Assembly: GCA_020310875.1 (NCBI GenBank)
Contig: CM035416.1
Span: 75,795,580-75,859,579, forward strand
Source: Ceratopteris richardii
Taxonomy: Eukaryota; Streptophyta; Polypodiopsida; Polypodiales; Pteridaceae
Direction: 5' to 3'
Length of the DNA: 64,000 nucleotides
The translations under genes were made by a program, and so were the position numbers. Below the pieces are notes generated by a model. The model saw nothing but the letters and a program-made list of their open reading frames with translations, did no database searches and was not told where the DNA came from. Below, piece after piece: positions 37,880 through 49,729 of this stretch (position 1 is the first letter of the stretch; every line of letters starts with the position of its first letter).

Positions 37880-39380
37880 AACCTCTTCATACTCTTCTTC
37901 ACTTGCATTTGAATCACTATTTTGGGTAGCACTTTTAGCTTCAATTCTTTCATAACTTGATGTTGGTGATGAGGAATGACTCCTAGTCTTCCCTTCCATG
38001 TTGAGCTTTCTCCATGTGATGTAGAATCTTCTCGACCTGACATTTGAGTGTTTGTTTTCTGAAATTCTTCTTGGACAGCACCTCCATCATCTTCGTAATC
38101 TTCTTCAAAAATCTTCTCTTTCCCTTTGTCTCCAAACCATGGTCTTAGCTCATCAAATACCACATCTCGTGAGACTCGTAGCTCCTTTGTCACCGGATTG
38201 TAGCATCTGTATCCTTTTTGCTCTAATGAATATCCTATGAAGATACATTTTTCTGACTTTGGCTCCATCTTTGTCCTTAGTTCTTGACGAATGTGAACAT
38301 AACACACACATCCAAAAACTTTGAGATGTGTAGGGTTAGGTTTCTTACCGGAATAGACCTCCTTGGGAGCTAAATTATGCACTCTAGCTGTTGTGCACTT
38401 GTTCATCAAATAAACAGCCATACTAGCTGCTTTCGCCCAATAGTTTAGTGGGACCTTCATATCGTTGGGCATGCATCTTGCAACTTTTATGATATGTCTA
38501 TTTTCCCTTTCAGCAATTCCATTTTGCTCAGGCGTGTACCTATATGTAAATTGTCATTTGATGCCATTTTCATAAAGAAAATCAGCATATTCTTTCAAAA
38601 AATATTCTCCTCCTCCATCAGACCTCAAGGTCTTTATGTAACATCCTGTTTCCTTTTCTACTTTAAATCTCTTGAACATAGAGAACACATCTGATTTTTG
38701 TTTTATGCAGAACATCCATACTTTTCTTGAATGATCATCAATAAAAGTGACAAAATATCTATTACTAGCCATCGATGGTTGTTGTGATGGTCCCCATACA
38801 TCCATGTGTATCAAGTTGAGGACATTCCTTGCCACATAGTTGCTCTTCTTGAATGGTTGTTGAGTTTGCTTTCCTAGTTGGCATGCTTCACAAAACTCAT
38901 GCAGTCTAGCATCATTGAATCTTGGAAGACCTCTTACCACTTCATGGTTGCTCATGTCCTTGAGCTTGGGAATGTTGATATGCCCAAACCTTTTGTGCCA
39001 CAAATCAATTTCAGCAATCCTCTTATTCCAAACTGAATATACATCACCTTTCCATGTGGTTGTTGATGTCCAAAGTGAACATCCTACCTTCTTTCCTTCC
39101 TTGAGCAACAACCTAAAATCAAATTCTTTGCAATAGTAGGAACATGAAGAACGTCGGTCAATACCTTCTTATATCCAAGCTTGATTTCTCCAACATGCTC
39201 AATTGTGTGTTGAGTTTCATCATCGGTTTCCACACATCCTTTTCCACTTGGAGCTTGTAGATTTGTGAACAAATCTCCTTGGCATGTCATATGATTACTG
39301 CAACTTGAATCTATAAACCATTTTTGGTAATCACTTCTCGGGCTATTGTACTCATGCTTCATGGAAAGCATGGTTTGCTT
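37880..39380 (-). mobile_element. Copia F: protease, pre-integrase and integrase
   Basis: A protease-like start (WFIDSSCSNHMTCQGDLF) is at about 39330. The pre-integrase zinc region (LWHKRFGHINIPKL, FCEACQLGKQTQQPF) is at 38870-39010. The integrase core (IHMDVWGPSQQPS, VTFIDDHSRKVWMF, LRSDGGGEY) is at 38560-38830. The tail KVFGCVCYVHIRQE, KCIFIGYSLEQKGYRCYNP closes it near 38200. Confidence 0.9.
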
Positions 39381-39459
39381 GTCTCCTTCACTTGATGTAC
39401 TTGCATAGTTATTTTGGCTCCTTTGGTTGCCTCCATTGAGGCTTCCATTCTTTTTCCAT

Positions 39460-40336
39460 CAATCATTTCCATAATATCCTACTTTACCACAATGATAACA
39501 TGTTATACCTTTATGAGGATTGTATGAACCTCGACCTCTTCCTCTATTTCTTCCTTGACCTCTTCCATATGTGTTGTCATTTGAGTCTTGCTTGTTGTCC
39601 TCCGAGTTGTGTTGGCTGGAATTTGTGTTGTTGTAGCTTCTTCCTCTTCCTCTCAAGCCTCCTCTTGAGTTCCTTCCTCTACCTTGACCTGCATATAACA
39701 TTTGGCTATGGTTGTCCTTACCTTTGTTGTCTTCTCCTTGTTAAGTAGCCTCTTCAACCACAAGATTTGGTATAATCTCATCAAATGTTGGTAGAGGATC
39801 TCTATAAAGAATGTTTGTGATGAGGGGCTTCTAGTTCTCTTCACTCCTCAAGCCATTGAGAGATGTTTGTACAATGTCTTCCTCTTCTATCTTGCATCCA
39901 ACTGATGTTCGCTTATCTAAAAGCTTCTTTATCTTTAACATATACTCACTAATGCTTTGGTTTGAGCTTTTCTTCATGTTGTTGAGCTCGTTCTTGAGTT
40001 GCATCTTTCAAAAGACCTTGTTGAGGTAGCATACACCTTCTCCAATGCTTTCCAAACTTCCTCAATTGTCTTTAGGCTTTGCACATGACCAATCATAGTG
40101 TTAGAAATAACTTGTGAAATAAGGAACATCACCCTTCGATTCCTCTCTTCCCAGTCTACAAATTGCCTCCTTTGTGCTGGAGTAATGTTGGGATCTTGAA
40201 GGTCCACTGGTTGTGGATCATCTCCAGTAACTAGACTCCATAAACCTTTAGCTTTAAGGTAATTTTTCATTCTATACCTCCAAGACTGAGAATTATCTTT
40301 ATCTAACTTCTCATCTTGTTGTCCTAAATCAGCCAT
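39460..40336 (-). mobile_element. Copia F: gag with zinc knuckle
   Basis: It opens MADLGQQDEKLDKDNSQSWR at 40336, then KNYLKAKGLWSLVTGDDP and IEEVWKALEKVYATS, typical of Copia gag. Glycine/arginine-rich GRGRNRGRGRGSY text leads to the zinc knuckle ITCYHCGKVGYYGND near 39465-39510. Gag packages element RNA into particles. Confidence 0.88.
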
Positions 40337-40484
40337 TGAAAACTTCCAAGTTTGAAGTTTACCTCAAATATGTTGTGGTAATCTTTCTTGAATTTACGAA
40401 ACTCCCGCTTGATTTGTAGCTTCTCCTTTGCTTTACTTCAGTTCCAATGCTTTGAATCTTCAAGATCCAATGCTTTATTGTTGA

Positions 40485-40496
40485 GCTCTGATACCA
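40485..40496 (-). other. Primer-binding site of Copia F
   Basis: The minus strand reads TGGTATCAGAGC, an exact initiator-Met tRNA match. Confidence 0.92.
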
Positions 40497-40498
40497 AC

Positions 40499-41288
40499 TG
40501 TTGGAGAATTCCTCTCCTATGCGCATCGAAAAGTGTAGAAGTCCTTCTCAAGATTAAGACTTTTACCTACAACTGAGCCTTAGAATGAAAACTGGTATCA
40601 ATTGAAGAATAGAATGAGCTTGAGCCTTTGCTCAATCAAACTAGACACTATTAGCTTTCAAATGAGCTATCGAACACTCAATTTGGAGTAGTTTTGGTTT
40701 GGAAATTCCTTGCCTCAAAACATGCTGCCTGTCCACTCAGTTAGGCTGAAAACTAGACTTCACTAAAAATGAATAACTCACAGAACATGGTGAATCTCAA
40801 AAAACTATTTTAGATAGAGGAAGTGCACAAGATAAAATTTCCAAGGAATACTTAAAATCTAAAAATGGATGCATACATTGAGAGATATGACTTTTGCAAT
40901 CAAGCTACCCAGAAATTACTATGCGGCAAGACACAGTCTATGAGAGTGTAGAAAAACGAAATGATTGAAACCAAATGAACTACCTACAAGGGGACTTCAG
41001 CACCTTCTTCCTCTATTTTTGAGTGTCCTCCTTGCTTGTTTTATAGCCAAGTGACCACAAGCTCTCATGATGAGTTTGAGAGCTCTTCTCCATAACTCCT
41101 CCGCTACTTTGAGCAGCCACTTCTCTTTCGGTTCAATTTTTGGATTTGATTCTCTTTTGATTGATTCTCTTTTGGCCTCCACTACTTGCTAAAGTAAATG
41201 CTTTCATTTTCCATTTTTGTATTTGCCCTCGTTTTGAAGAAAATCCTTTTTGTGAAATATATATGATCTTGCTTCTTTGTTTTTAGCA
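40499..41288 (-). repeat. 5' LTR of Copia F
   Basis: 790 bp. Its inner end TGTTGGAGAATTCC (plus-strand view) lies two bases from the primer site. A TATAAAA on the minus strand lies at 41039-41045. Confidence 0.92.
41039..41045 (-). promoter_or_regulatory. TATA box in the Copia F 5' LTR
   Basis: The minus strand reads GGCTATAAAACAAGC. The other LTR has the same GGCTATAAAA at about 35965. Conservation in both LTRs supports a promoter core. Confidence 0.6.
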
Positions 41289-41293
41289 ACATA

Positions 41294-41655
41294 TGGCATG
41301 GGTTCAAGTCCTCTGCAGCGCAAACACATCGATGACCTATAGCTCTCATACGAGTGTCATGAGCTTCTATCGTGAATCCTTCTTTTGGCTAGTGTTTTGA
41401 GTTTCTATCACAAATCCTTGCTTGTATCACGAATCCTTCTTTTGGCTGTTGTACGCTTCTGCTGCTTGATCTTACATAGAGATACCATTGTTGGTTCCAT
41501 CTGCCAACCACATCCGAACTCTCGTTAATCTTCTCATAAGATATTATTTTGAGAGATCCTACTCTCTCCTCTTCTCCTACCTTTGCACTAAGGGAATGCA
41601 TCTACATGATGCCATGTGGCAATGCATGCCATATCCTCTAAGAGGTGTGATCATG
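41294..41655. other. Unrecognised DNA right of Copia F
   Basis: CACGAATCCTTCTTTTGGCT-like text recurs twice within 41370-41445. No coding domain recognised. Confidence 0.45.
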
Positions 41656-44490
41656 CAACACCCATGATATGAAAGAAGTCTTTCTTGAGAGTTCACTTGT
41701 GTAGACTGCTCTAAATGGTCTTCCCAATTCATATCAAATTTTTGCTCCTGCTCTTCATTTGACGATGAAAGGCAATCCAAGTGCCTTAACATTTGAGGAG
41801 TTAAATCTCTGTTCTATTGTAGGAAGATTAGTCTAGGCAAAACAGGTCCATTATGCATGTTGTAGATCAAGCTTTCATGGCTAGTTAGAAGGGCAAAGGT
41901 TAATGGATCTCTTCTAATAGTAAGCAAAAATCTACTAATTCTGCACAAAGAAGGATGATAGAGATGAGAAAAAAACAAAAAAGCAGAATTTTTTTTTGCA
42001 AATACTATAAAGCAAATGATCATGTCATGAAGAGTTGTCCCAAAAATGGTTGCAAAAGAGGCAAAGAAGAAAGAGGCTGGAATGGTTGTCATAGAGGAAT
42101 CTTGTACAAAATGAATAATGGGCATTTACTATTGTTTGCAGTTTTGACCCATCTTCTCATGAGTAGCGTATGTCTATAATAGACTCGGATGTTTGGTACT
42201 TTGATAGTGGGGCAACCAAACATATTATCTCAGAGTGTAGTTTCTTCACCTCACTGGAGCCTGTCTCTACAAGGAATACTCTCACATGCACCAACAAATC
42301 CTCTTATCCTATCATGGGAGTTGGTAAGATGATTCTGACTACTCCTGATGATACTTCTTTTACATTGTTAGATGCTTTATTTGTGCCAGGGATCAAGAAG
42401 AATATATTATCAATTTCAGCTTTAGCCAAGGTTGGCTTGGTTGTGAAAATTGTTGATGACAGATATAGAGTTCATGATTTGTCAAATGGCGATGTCATTA
42501 TTGCTTTTGGAATTTTATGTTGTGGGTTGTATAAGCTCATTGACTATGAGAAATCTGTGAATGATTCAGCATGTGCACTACATGATTCTCAGACTTTGTC
42601 AGATGCAAAGCTTTGGCATGCATGCTTTGGTCATCTGAATTTCACTAGTTTGCTATGCCTATAGAAATCTGAAATGGTGTCATCTTTCCCCAAACTTGAG
42701 ACACCTAGTAAACATGTATGTGAAGGCTCTATTTTGGGAAAAATGTAGCATTCCTCCTTCCCAAAAGATGGTTCAGTTTGAGTTACTAAAAAATTGCAGC
42801 TTGTTCACAGTGGTGTCTGTGGTCCTATGCAGACACCCTCTTTTGGGAACTATCTTTACTTTGTGACTTTCATCGATGGTTTTTCTAGGCATGCATGGGT
42901 ATATCCATTGAAAGCAAAGTGCAAAGTGTTTATGTGCTTCAAATAGTTTTTGGTTTTGGCTGAAAATATGTCAGCATGTAAAATGGGCAATCTCCATTCT
43001 GATTGAGGGGGAGAATATATGTCTTCTGACTTTAATGCATTTTTGGCTAAATGTGGGATAAAACATTAGTGTATAGTGCCATATACACCTCAATAGAATG
43101 GAGTTGCTGAATGGAATAACATGTCACTCATGGAGATGGCGAGGTGTGTGGTCAAAAGTCAGACTTTACCACATACGTTCTGGCTTGAGGATGTCATGTG
43201 TGCAACATATGTACTTAACGTGTCCACTAAAGCATTGTAGTCTATCACTCCATATGAGGCTTGGCATGGTCGCAAGCCATCTCTTGCTCACCTGCATGTT
43301 TTTGGGTGTCTGGGATATGCATTAGTGCCTCAACAAAAACCCAAGAAATCGGATGATAATGTAGTGAAATGTATTTTTGTTGGGTATAGTTCTAAAAGCA
43401 AAGGCTATCGTTTGTATCATCCACAGACTAAATGCATTTTGGTTAGCCGTGATGTTGCTTTTGTGGAAGATGCTATCTAGCCATTACTTTCATGTACTAA
43501 GGAGATAATAGTTAGCTCCAGACATGTACAACACTTTGTTGCCTCTTTTTACAGGTGGAAAGTCTAGAGCTGGTCCTAATGAGGCAACTTCTCAGCCTTC
43601 ACAAGTTTCATGTGATGATGCACATCATTTCATTTCTGATGTAGATTGCACTTGTTGATGAGAGAGGTGATATTGAGGAGGCAAAAACTATGCCAAAATG
43701 GCTAGTGCAAAGTTTGCGTGATAGCAAATTAGATGTAGCTCTATCATATTATATTCGTTCAGGCTTTGATAGTGTCTCTATTGCATCAAATTGCTATGCT
43801 ATGGTTGCCTGTAGTCTTTGTGATGATTGTGAGCCTGCTTCATTTGATGAAACACAAAATTATGAAAATTGGATATGCAATCAGAATATGATGCTATGAT
43901 GAAAAATGGTATGTGGCCTTTATGTGACTTGCCTCATGGCAAGAAGTCCATTGGCACTAAGTAGGTATACAAGCTAAAGTGTAAGACTGATGGAACATTT
44001 GACAGGTATAAGGCTAGGCTTGTTGCAAAGGGTTATGCAAAGAGGCATTGATTTTGATGAGACCTTTGCATCTACATGCCGAATGACTATTGTTCATAGC
44101 ATCTGTGCACTTGCACCTCATCATGGTTGGAATCTATATCAGTTGGACATTAAAACTACATTTCTGAATGATGACTTGCATGAAGAAGTGTATGTTTTTT
44201 AGCCCTGTGGCTTTGTGCAGAAAGGGCATGAAAACCAAGTGTGCAGATTGAAAAAGGCATTATATGGTTTGAAGCAAGCACCACATGCTTGGTATGAAAA
44301 GATACATGCCTATCTGATTGCACATGGTTTTGAGAACAATCCAATGTAAAAGCACCTTATATGTTAAGCGTGCAAATGATGTGCTTATGATCATTGTTGT
44401 GTATGTTGATGACATGATTCTCACTGGTCCTCATGAGAAGCATACTGCTAATTTTAAGACTCATTTGAGCTCATTTATGGGGTGCACAAG
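41656..44490 (+). mobile_element. Copia D copy 2: gag to RT
   Basis: Gag text near 41700-41800 matches copy 3 at 48250-48380. Then come a zinc-knuckle remnant (about 42000), protease (42170-42430, VWYFDSGATKHIISE), pre-integrase (42600-42760), integrase (42790-43460, SFGNYLYFVTFIDGFSRHAW) and RT (43680-44490, [29 protein letters not shown]). The left end lacks LTR and leader, and the right end passes into the X-LTR array. More than ten breaks. Confidence 0.88.
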
Positions 44491-45009
44491 TAATGAAAGA
44501 TTCAGTGATATGCGACCTCTTTTGGGTGCTCCTAATGAATAGATCATTCTATGAGGAACATGCATAATTAGGTGGAGCAAAATATTCAGAGATAACTTCT
44601 CGTGCATTCAGGCAAGAAAGAAGTTTTAGAGCTCTATGTTGAGAAAGTTCTATACCAGAAGACAAAGAGAGCACTGATAGCCTGGAGAAACTAGTGGCCG
44701 ACCTGTCCAATATGGCAAAAGCAACAGTGATGTTCTCAAAGCTTAATGAAGTTGCTATTCAAAGCTTGAGACTATGCTCACATAATCGTGTGAAGAATGA
44801 AGGGTACTGGTTCAAATAGAGAGCACGAATAAGAGGGAAGCTTCAAATTTCTAGCTAGACACACAGAGTTGCATGCATTTTCGCAGAGTTAGAAGGGAAG
44901 AGAAAGCAAAGAACTTCCCTCCACATGCATTGGTTGATGTGTATCCTACACACTTACTCATCATAGCTTGAGAAGGCTCCCACACACAACAAATGGCTCT
45001 GTTGAAAAC

Positions 45010-45238
45010 TATTGATATATTTAGTTAGTGATGTGTGTGAACACACTAGGACTACGGAGGCACTTTTTTCCCTTTTTAGGAGGTTTTTCCCCCAACTTGT
45101 ATATATGCCTATAGCCCTAAGGGGTTACTTATTTTTTTACATTCTAGTAGTAATACATTCAGTATTGTGTGTTCTGCTTCAAGCTTCTTCTTCTTCCTTG
45201 TGCTATTCACGTGCTTCTGCAGACATCTAACTCCAACA
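45010..45238 (+). repeat. Copia-D LTR, array unit 1
   Basis: 229 bp, ending CTCCAACA, followed by a diverged primer site (TGGTATAAGAGT, 45241-45252). Confidence 0.9.
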
Positions 45239-45559
45239 ATTGGTATAAGAGTAGGTCGCCGCTCCAGTTAGGGCATCATCTAGACCTCTTTGATCATAGT
45301 CTCAGAATTGCATGAAATTTTGTGAGCATACTTAGGGTGTTTCAGAGATCAAAACAGCTTCGCACTGTAGTGCCGATATAAAAATATGAGCTCGTTTCAG
45401 CCTCCGAATGCACTATCATAACACTTGTGCATGCTATTTTGTCTTTTTGTGCCAAAGATATATACATGTTTTGGTTTTCCAGTATAAGCATCTCGAAGTC
45501 TGCTACATGTCTAACAGAACTCGTTTGGGTAGTTCTGTTCAACTTTTTCAGATACAATC

Positions 45560-46063
45560 AGTGATATGTGGACTCTTCAGTGATATGCGGACTCTTCTGG
45601 GTGCTCCTAATGAAATATATCATTCTATGAGGAACATGCATAATCAGGTGGAGCGAAATATTCAAAGATAACTTCTCATGCACTCAGGCAAGAAAGAAGT
45701 TTTAGAGCTCTATGTTGAGAGAGTTCTATACCAGAAGACAGAGAGAGCACCAATAGCTTGGAGAAACCAGTGGTCGACCTGTCCAATATGGCAAAATCAA
45801 TAGTGCTGTTCTCAAATCTTAATGAAGTTGCTATTCAAAGCTTGAGACTGTGCTCACATAATCACCTGAAGAATGAAGGGTGCTGGCTCGAACAGAAAGC
45901 ACGGATAAGAGGGAAGCTTCAACTTTCTAGCTACACACATAGTTGCATGCATTTACGTAGAGTTTGAAGGGAAGAGCAAGTAAAGAAATTCCATCCACAT
46001 GCACTGTTGATAGCTGTTGATATATTTAGGCTCCCACACACAGCAAATGGCTCTGTTGATAGC
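45560..46063 (+). other. Unknown sequence X (middle copy), possibly a captured exon
   Basis: One frame reads SLEKPVVDLSNMAKSIVL, then NEVAIQSLRLCSHN, LKNEGCWLEQKARIRG. The other two copies encode near-identical text in the same frame. It does not resemble gag or pol. It may be a piece of a host gene carried by the element. I do not recognise the protein. Confidence 0.4.
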
Positions 46064-46294
46064 TGTTGATATATTTAGGTAGTGATGTGTGTGAACACAC
46101 TAGGACTATTGGGGCACTTTTTTCCCTCTTTAGGAGGTTTTTTCCCCCTGGTTTGTATATAGGCCTATAGCCCTAACACGTTACTTATCTTTTTACATTC
46201 TAATGGTAATACATTCAGTATTGTGTATTGTGCTCCAAGCTTCTTCTTCTTCCTTGTGCTGTTCACGTGCTTTGGCATACGTCTAACTCCAACA
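46064..46294 (+). repeat. Copia-D LTR, array unit 2
   Basis: 231 bp, TGTTGATATATTTAGG to CTCCAACA, followed by TGGTATCAGAGC at 46297-46308. A small extra copy of the LTR start lies just before it (about 46014-46030). Confidence 0.92.
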
Positions 46295-47133
46295 ATTGGT
46301 ATCAGAGCAGGTCATCGCTTCATCTAGGATGTCATCTACACCTCTCCGATCGTAGTCTCAGAATCGCATGAAATTTGGTGAGCATACTCAGGGCGTTTCA
46401 GAGATCAAAAAAACTTCGCATTGTGGTGCCGAAATCATGCTCTGAGCTCGTTTCAACCTCCGAACACACTATCATAGTGCTTGTGTAGGCTATTTCATCT
46501 TTTTGTGCCAAAGATATATACAGGTTTTGGTTCACTAGTATAAGCGTCTCAAAGTCCGCTACATGTCTAGCAAAACTCGTTTGGGTAGTTCTGTTCAACT
46601 TTTTTAGATACAATCAGTGATATGCAGACTCTTTGGTGATATGCAGACTCTTTTGTGTGCTCCTGAATAGATCATTCTATGAGGAACACACATAAGTGGA
46701 GCAAAATATTTAGTGATAACTTCTCGTGCACTCAGGCAAGAAAGAAGTTTTAGAGCTCTATGTTGAGAGAGTCCTATACCAGAAGATAGAGAGAGCACCG
46801 ATAGCCTAGAGAAACCAGTGGCCGACCTGTCCAATATGGAAAAAGCAACAATGGTGCTCTCAAAGCTTAATGAAGTTGCTATTCAAAGCTTGAGACTATG
46901 CTCACATAATTGCTTGAAGAAGGAAGGGTGTTGGCTTGAATAGAGAGCGCGAATAAGAGGGAAGCCTCAACTTTCTAGCTACACACACAGAGTTGCATGC
47001 ATTTACGTAGAGTTAGAAGGTAAGAGAAAACAAAGAACTTCCCTCCACATGCACTGGATGATGTGTATCTTGCACACCTACTGATCATAGCTTGAGAAGG
47101 CTCCCACACACAACAAATGGCTCTGTTGACAAT

Positions 47134-47364
47134 TGTTGATATATTTAGGTAGTGATGTGTGTGAACACACTAGGACTCCCATGGCACTTTTTTCCCTCTT
47201 TAGGAGGTTTTTTCCCCCCGACTTGTATATATGCCTATAGCCCTAATGGGTTACTTATCTTTTTACATTCTAGTGGTAATACATTCAGTATTGTGTGTTG
47301 TGCTCCAAGCTTCTTCTTCTTCCTTGTGTTGTTCACGTGCTTCTGTAGATGTCTAACTCCAACA
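47134..47364 (+). repeat. 5' LTR of Copia D copy 3
   Basis: 231 bp with TG...CA ends. It doubles as the third LTR of the X array. Confidence 0.92.
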
Positions 47365-47366
47365 AT

Positions 47367-47378
47367 TGGTATCAGAGC
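47367..47378 (+). other. Primer-binding site of Copia D copy 3
   Basis: TGGTATCAGAGC, exact initiator-Met match, two bases after the LTR. Confidence 0.92.
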
Positions 47379-47704
47379 AGGTCGTCGCTTCATCTAGGGC
47401 ATTGTCTACACCTCTCCAATCACAATCTCAGAATGGCATGAAATTTGGTGAGCATACTCAAAGTGTCAAAATAGCTTCGTACTATGCTTCCGAAATCACA
47501 AGTTGAGCTCGTTTCGGCATCCGAATGCACTATCACAGCGCTTGTGTAGGCTATTTCGTCTTTTTGTGCCAAAGATATATACAAGTTTTGATTCGCCAGT
47601 ATAAGCATCTCAAAGTCTGCTACATGTCTAGCAAAACGTGTTTGGGTAGTTATGTCCAACTTTTTTAGATCAGATCATTTTTTTGCATCAGGGTATTTTA
47701 GTCA

Positions 47705-48680
47705 GTGGCCATGGCTGAAAGCAGTGATGTATTTTGTATGTTGGCTGTTGAGGATAAGTTGGATAGTACAAATTACCCATTGTGGGCTTATATGATGCAT
47801 CATGTATTGGTTGCAAAAGGAGTAGGGAATATTGTGCAGGGTGTTGAAATACATCCTCTTACACCTACAAAAGTAGGTATTGCAAATACAGGTACTGAAG
47901 CTAATGCAGATAACATCGAAGATGGTGATATTACGCAAATTCTTGTTTGTACTACGGCTTCTATTGCACCTACTATAGAGCAAATTCATTGGGATGGCAG
48001 AGATGCTTAGGCACATGCATTGATAGCCTCGTCTGTCAAACATGCCATTATCCCTCACATTTGATCTTGCAGAATAGCTAAGGATTCTTGGGATACACTT
48101 ACCACATTGTCCCAGGCTAGGAATGAGGCTCATGTTGCTTACCTGCGAAAACAATTGGAGAGTGAGCACATGAATGAAGGTGATTCTATGGAAAATTTTT
48201 TGACAAAGATCAAGGATTTGAAGGAACAATTGATCTCTGCTAATGAAGTCCTTCCTAACAGTTCACTTCTGCAGACTGTTCTAAATGGTCTTCCTGACTC
48301 ATATCAGAGTTTTGATTCTACTCTTCGTTTGATGATGAAAGGCAATCCAAATGCTTTAAGATTTGAGGAGTTAGTTTCTGTTCTATTGTAGGAAGATCAG
48401 TCTAGGAAGAACATGTTTATTATGCATGTTGGGGATCAAGCTTTCTTGGCTAGTCAAAAGGGCAAAGGAAAATGGAGCTCTTCTGCTAATAAGCAAAAAT
48501 CTGCTAATTTTGCACAATCGAAGAAGGAAGAAAATGATGAGAAGAAATCAGAAAAACAAAATTTTTTTGCAAATAATGTAAAGCAAATTATCATGTCATT
48601 AAGAGTTGTCCAAAACTGGCTGCAGAAGAGGCAAAGAAGAAAGAGGCTAGAATGGTTGTTGTAGAGGCCCTACACCGAAA
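47705..48680 (+). mobile_element. Copia D copy 3: gag
   Basis: AESSDVFCMLAVEDKLDS, NYPLWAYMMHHVLVAKG, then LRKQLESEHMNEGDSMENFL and LNGLPDSYQSFDSTLR are the standard Copia gag blocks in order. Lys/Glu-rich text follows towards the zinc-knuckle position near 48570. Confidence 0.88.
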
Positions 48681-48698
48681 ACAGAGTTTGCTAATTTT

Positions 48699-49703
48699 GT
48701 GCAGGATGAAGAATGGGTGTTTACTATTGTTTGCAGTCTTGACACATCTTCTCATGAGCAGTGCATGTTTGCAGTAGACTCAGATGTTTGGTACTTTGAT
48801 AGTGGGATGACCAAACATATTACCTCACAACATAGTTTCTTCTCTTCACTCGAGCCTGCCCCTACAGGGAATACTGTTATATGTGCCAATAACTTCTCTT
48901 ATCCTGTTATGGGAGTTGGTAAGATCATTCTGAGTACTACTGATGGTAGTTCTTTTACATTGTCAGATGCTTTATTTGTGCCAGGGATCAAGAAGAATCT
49001 GTTATCAGTTTTGGCTTTAGCCAAGATCAGTTTGGTTGTGAAATTTGTTGATAACAAATGTATAGTTCATGATCTGTCAAAGGGCGATGTGATTATTGCT
49101 TCTGACATTTTATCTCGTGGGTTGTATAAGCTCATAGATTATGAAAAATCTATGAAGGATTCAACATGTGCACTACATGATTCTCAAGCTATGTCAGATG
49201 CAAAGCTTTGGCATGCATGCTTTGGTAATTTGAATTTTGCTAGTTTGCTATGCCTGCTAAAATTTGAAATGGTGTCCTCTTTGCCCAAACTTGAGGCACC
49301 CGGTAAACATGTTTGTGAAGGCTGTATTTTGGGCAAAATGCAACATTCATCCTTCCCAAAAGATGGTTCAATTTGGGCTACTCAGAAATTGCAACTTGTA
49401 CATGGTGATGTCTGTGGGCCTACACAAATGCCTTCTTTTGGAAACTATCTTTACTTCGTGACTTTCATTGATGATTTTTCGAGCCATGCATGGGTATATC
49501 CACTCAACGCAAAGTCCGATTTGCATGCCTCATTTGAGATGTCTGATTTAGGGCATTTGCATCATTATTTGGGCATTCAATTTATGCAAGTTGATGGTGG
49601 AATGGCTTTGTATCAAGAAACGAAATATATTGACACATTAGTGCAACGTTTTGGCCTTGAAGACTGTAAGCCTATTGCCACTCCTATGGAGACAAGTTTA
49701 TGA
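48699..49703 (+). mobile_element. Copia D copy 3: protease, pre-integrase, partial integrase and RT end
   Basis: VWYFDSGMTKHITSQHSFF (protease start), LFVPGIKKNLLSVLALAK, LWHACFGNLNFASLLCL and CEGCILGKMQHSSFP (pre-integrase), HGDVCGPTQMPSFGNYL (integrase). It then passes into the RT C-terminal text DLGHLHHYLGIQFM, GLEDCKPIATPME. Confidence 0.85.
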
Positions 49704-49729
49704 GTGAGTCTTCATGATGCTGGAGATGC

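Larger units (their letters stand above)
35421..41288 (-). mobile_element. Complete-length Ty1/Copia element, family F
   Basis: LTRs of 784 bp (35421-36204) and 790 bp (40499-41288) have TG...CA ends. A perfect 5-bp target duplication ACATA flanks it (35416-35420, 41289-41293). Primer site, gag, zinc knuckle, protease, integrase, RT, RNase H and polypurine tract follow in Copia order on the minus strand. The LTRs differ at roughly one base in ten by eye, so the insertion is old. About ten breaks are present. The gag and integrase text resembles the Tork/Tnt1 side of Copia, but I would not insist on the lineage. Confidence 0.93.
44491..47133 (+). repeat. Tandem array of three X-LTR-leader units
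   Basis: An unknown sequence X of about 510 bp occurs three times (44491-45009, 45560-46063, 46615-47133). Each copy is followed by a Copia-D LTR (45010-45238, 46064-46294, 47134-47364), a primer-site position and a leader of about 320 bp. The LTR starts are spaced 1054 and 1070 bp apart. The third LTR belongs to copy 3. The joint between leader and X is at the same place each time (GATACAATCA, then GTGATATGC). Confidence 0.85.
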
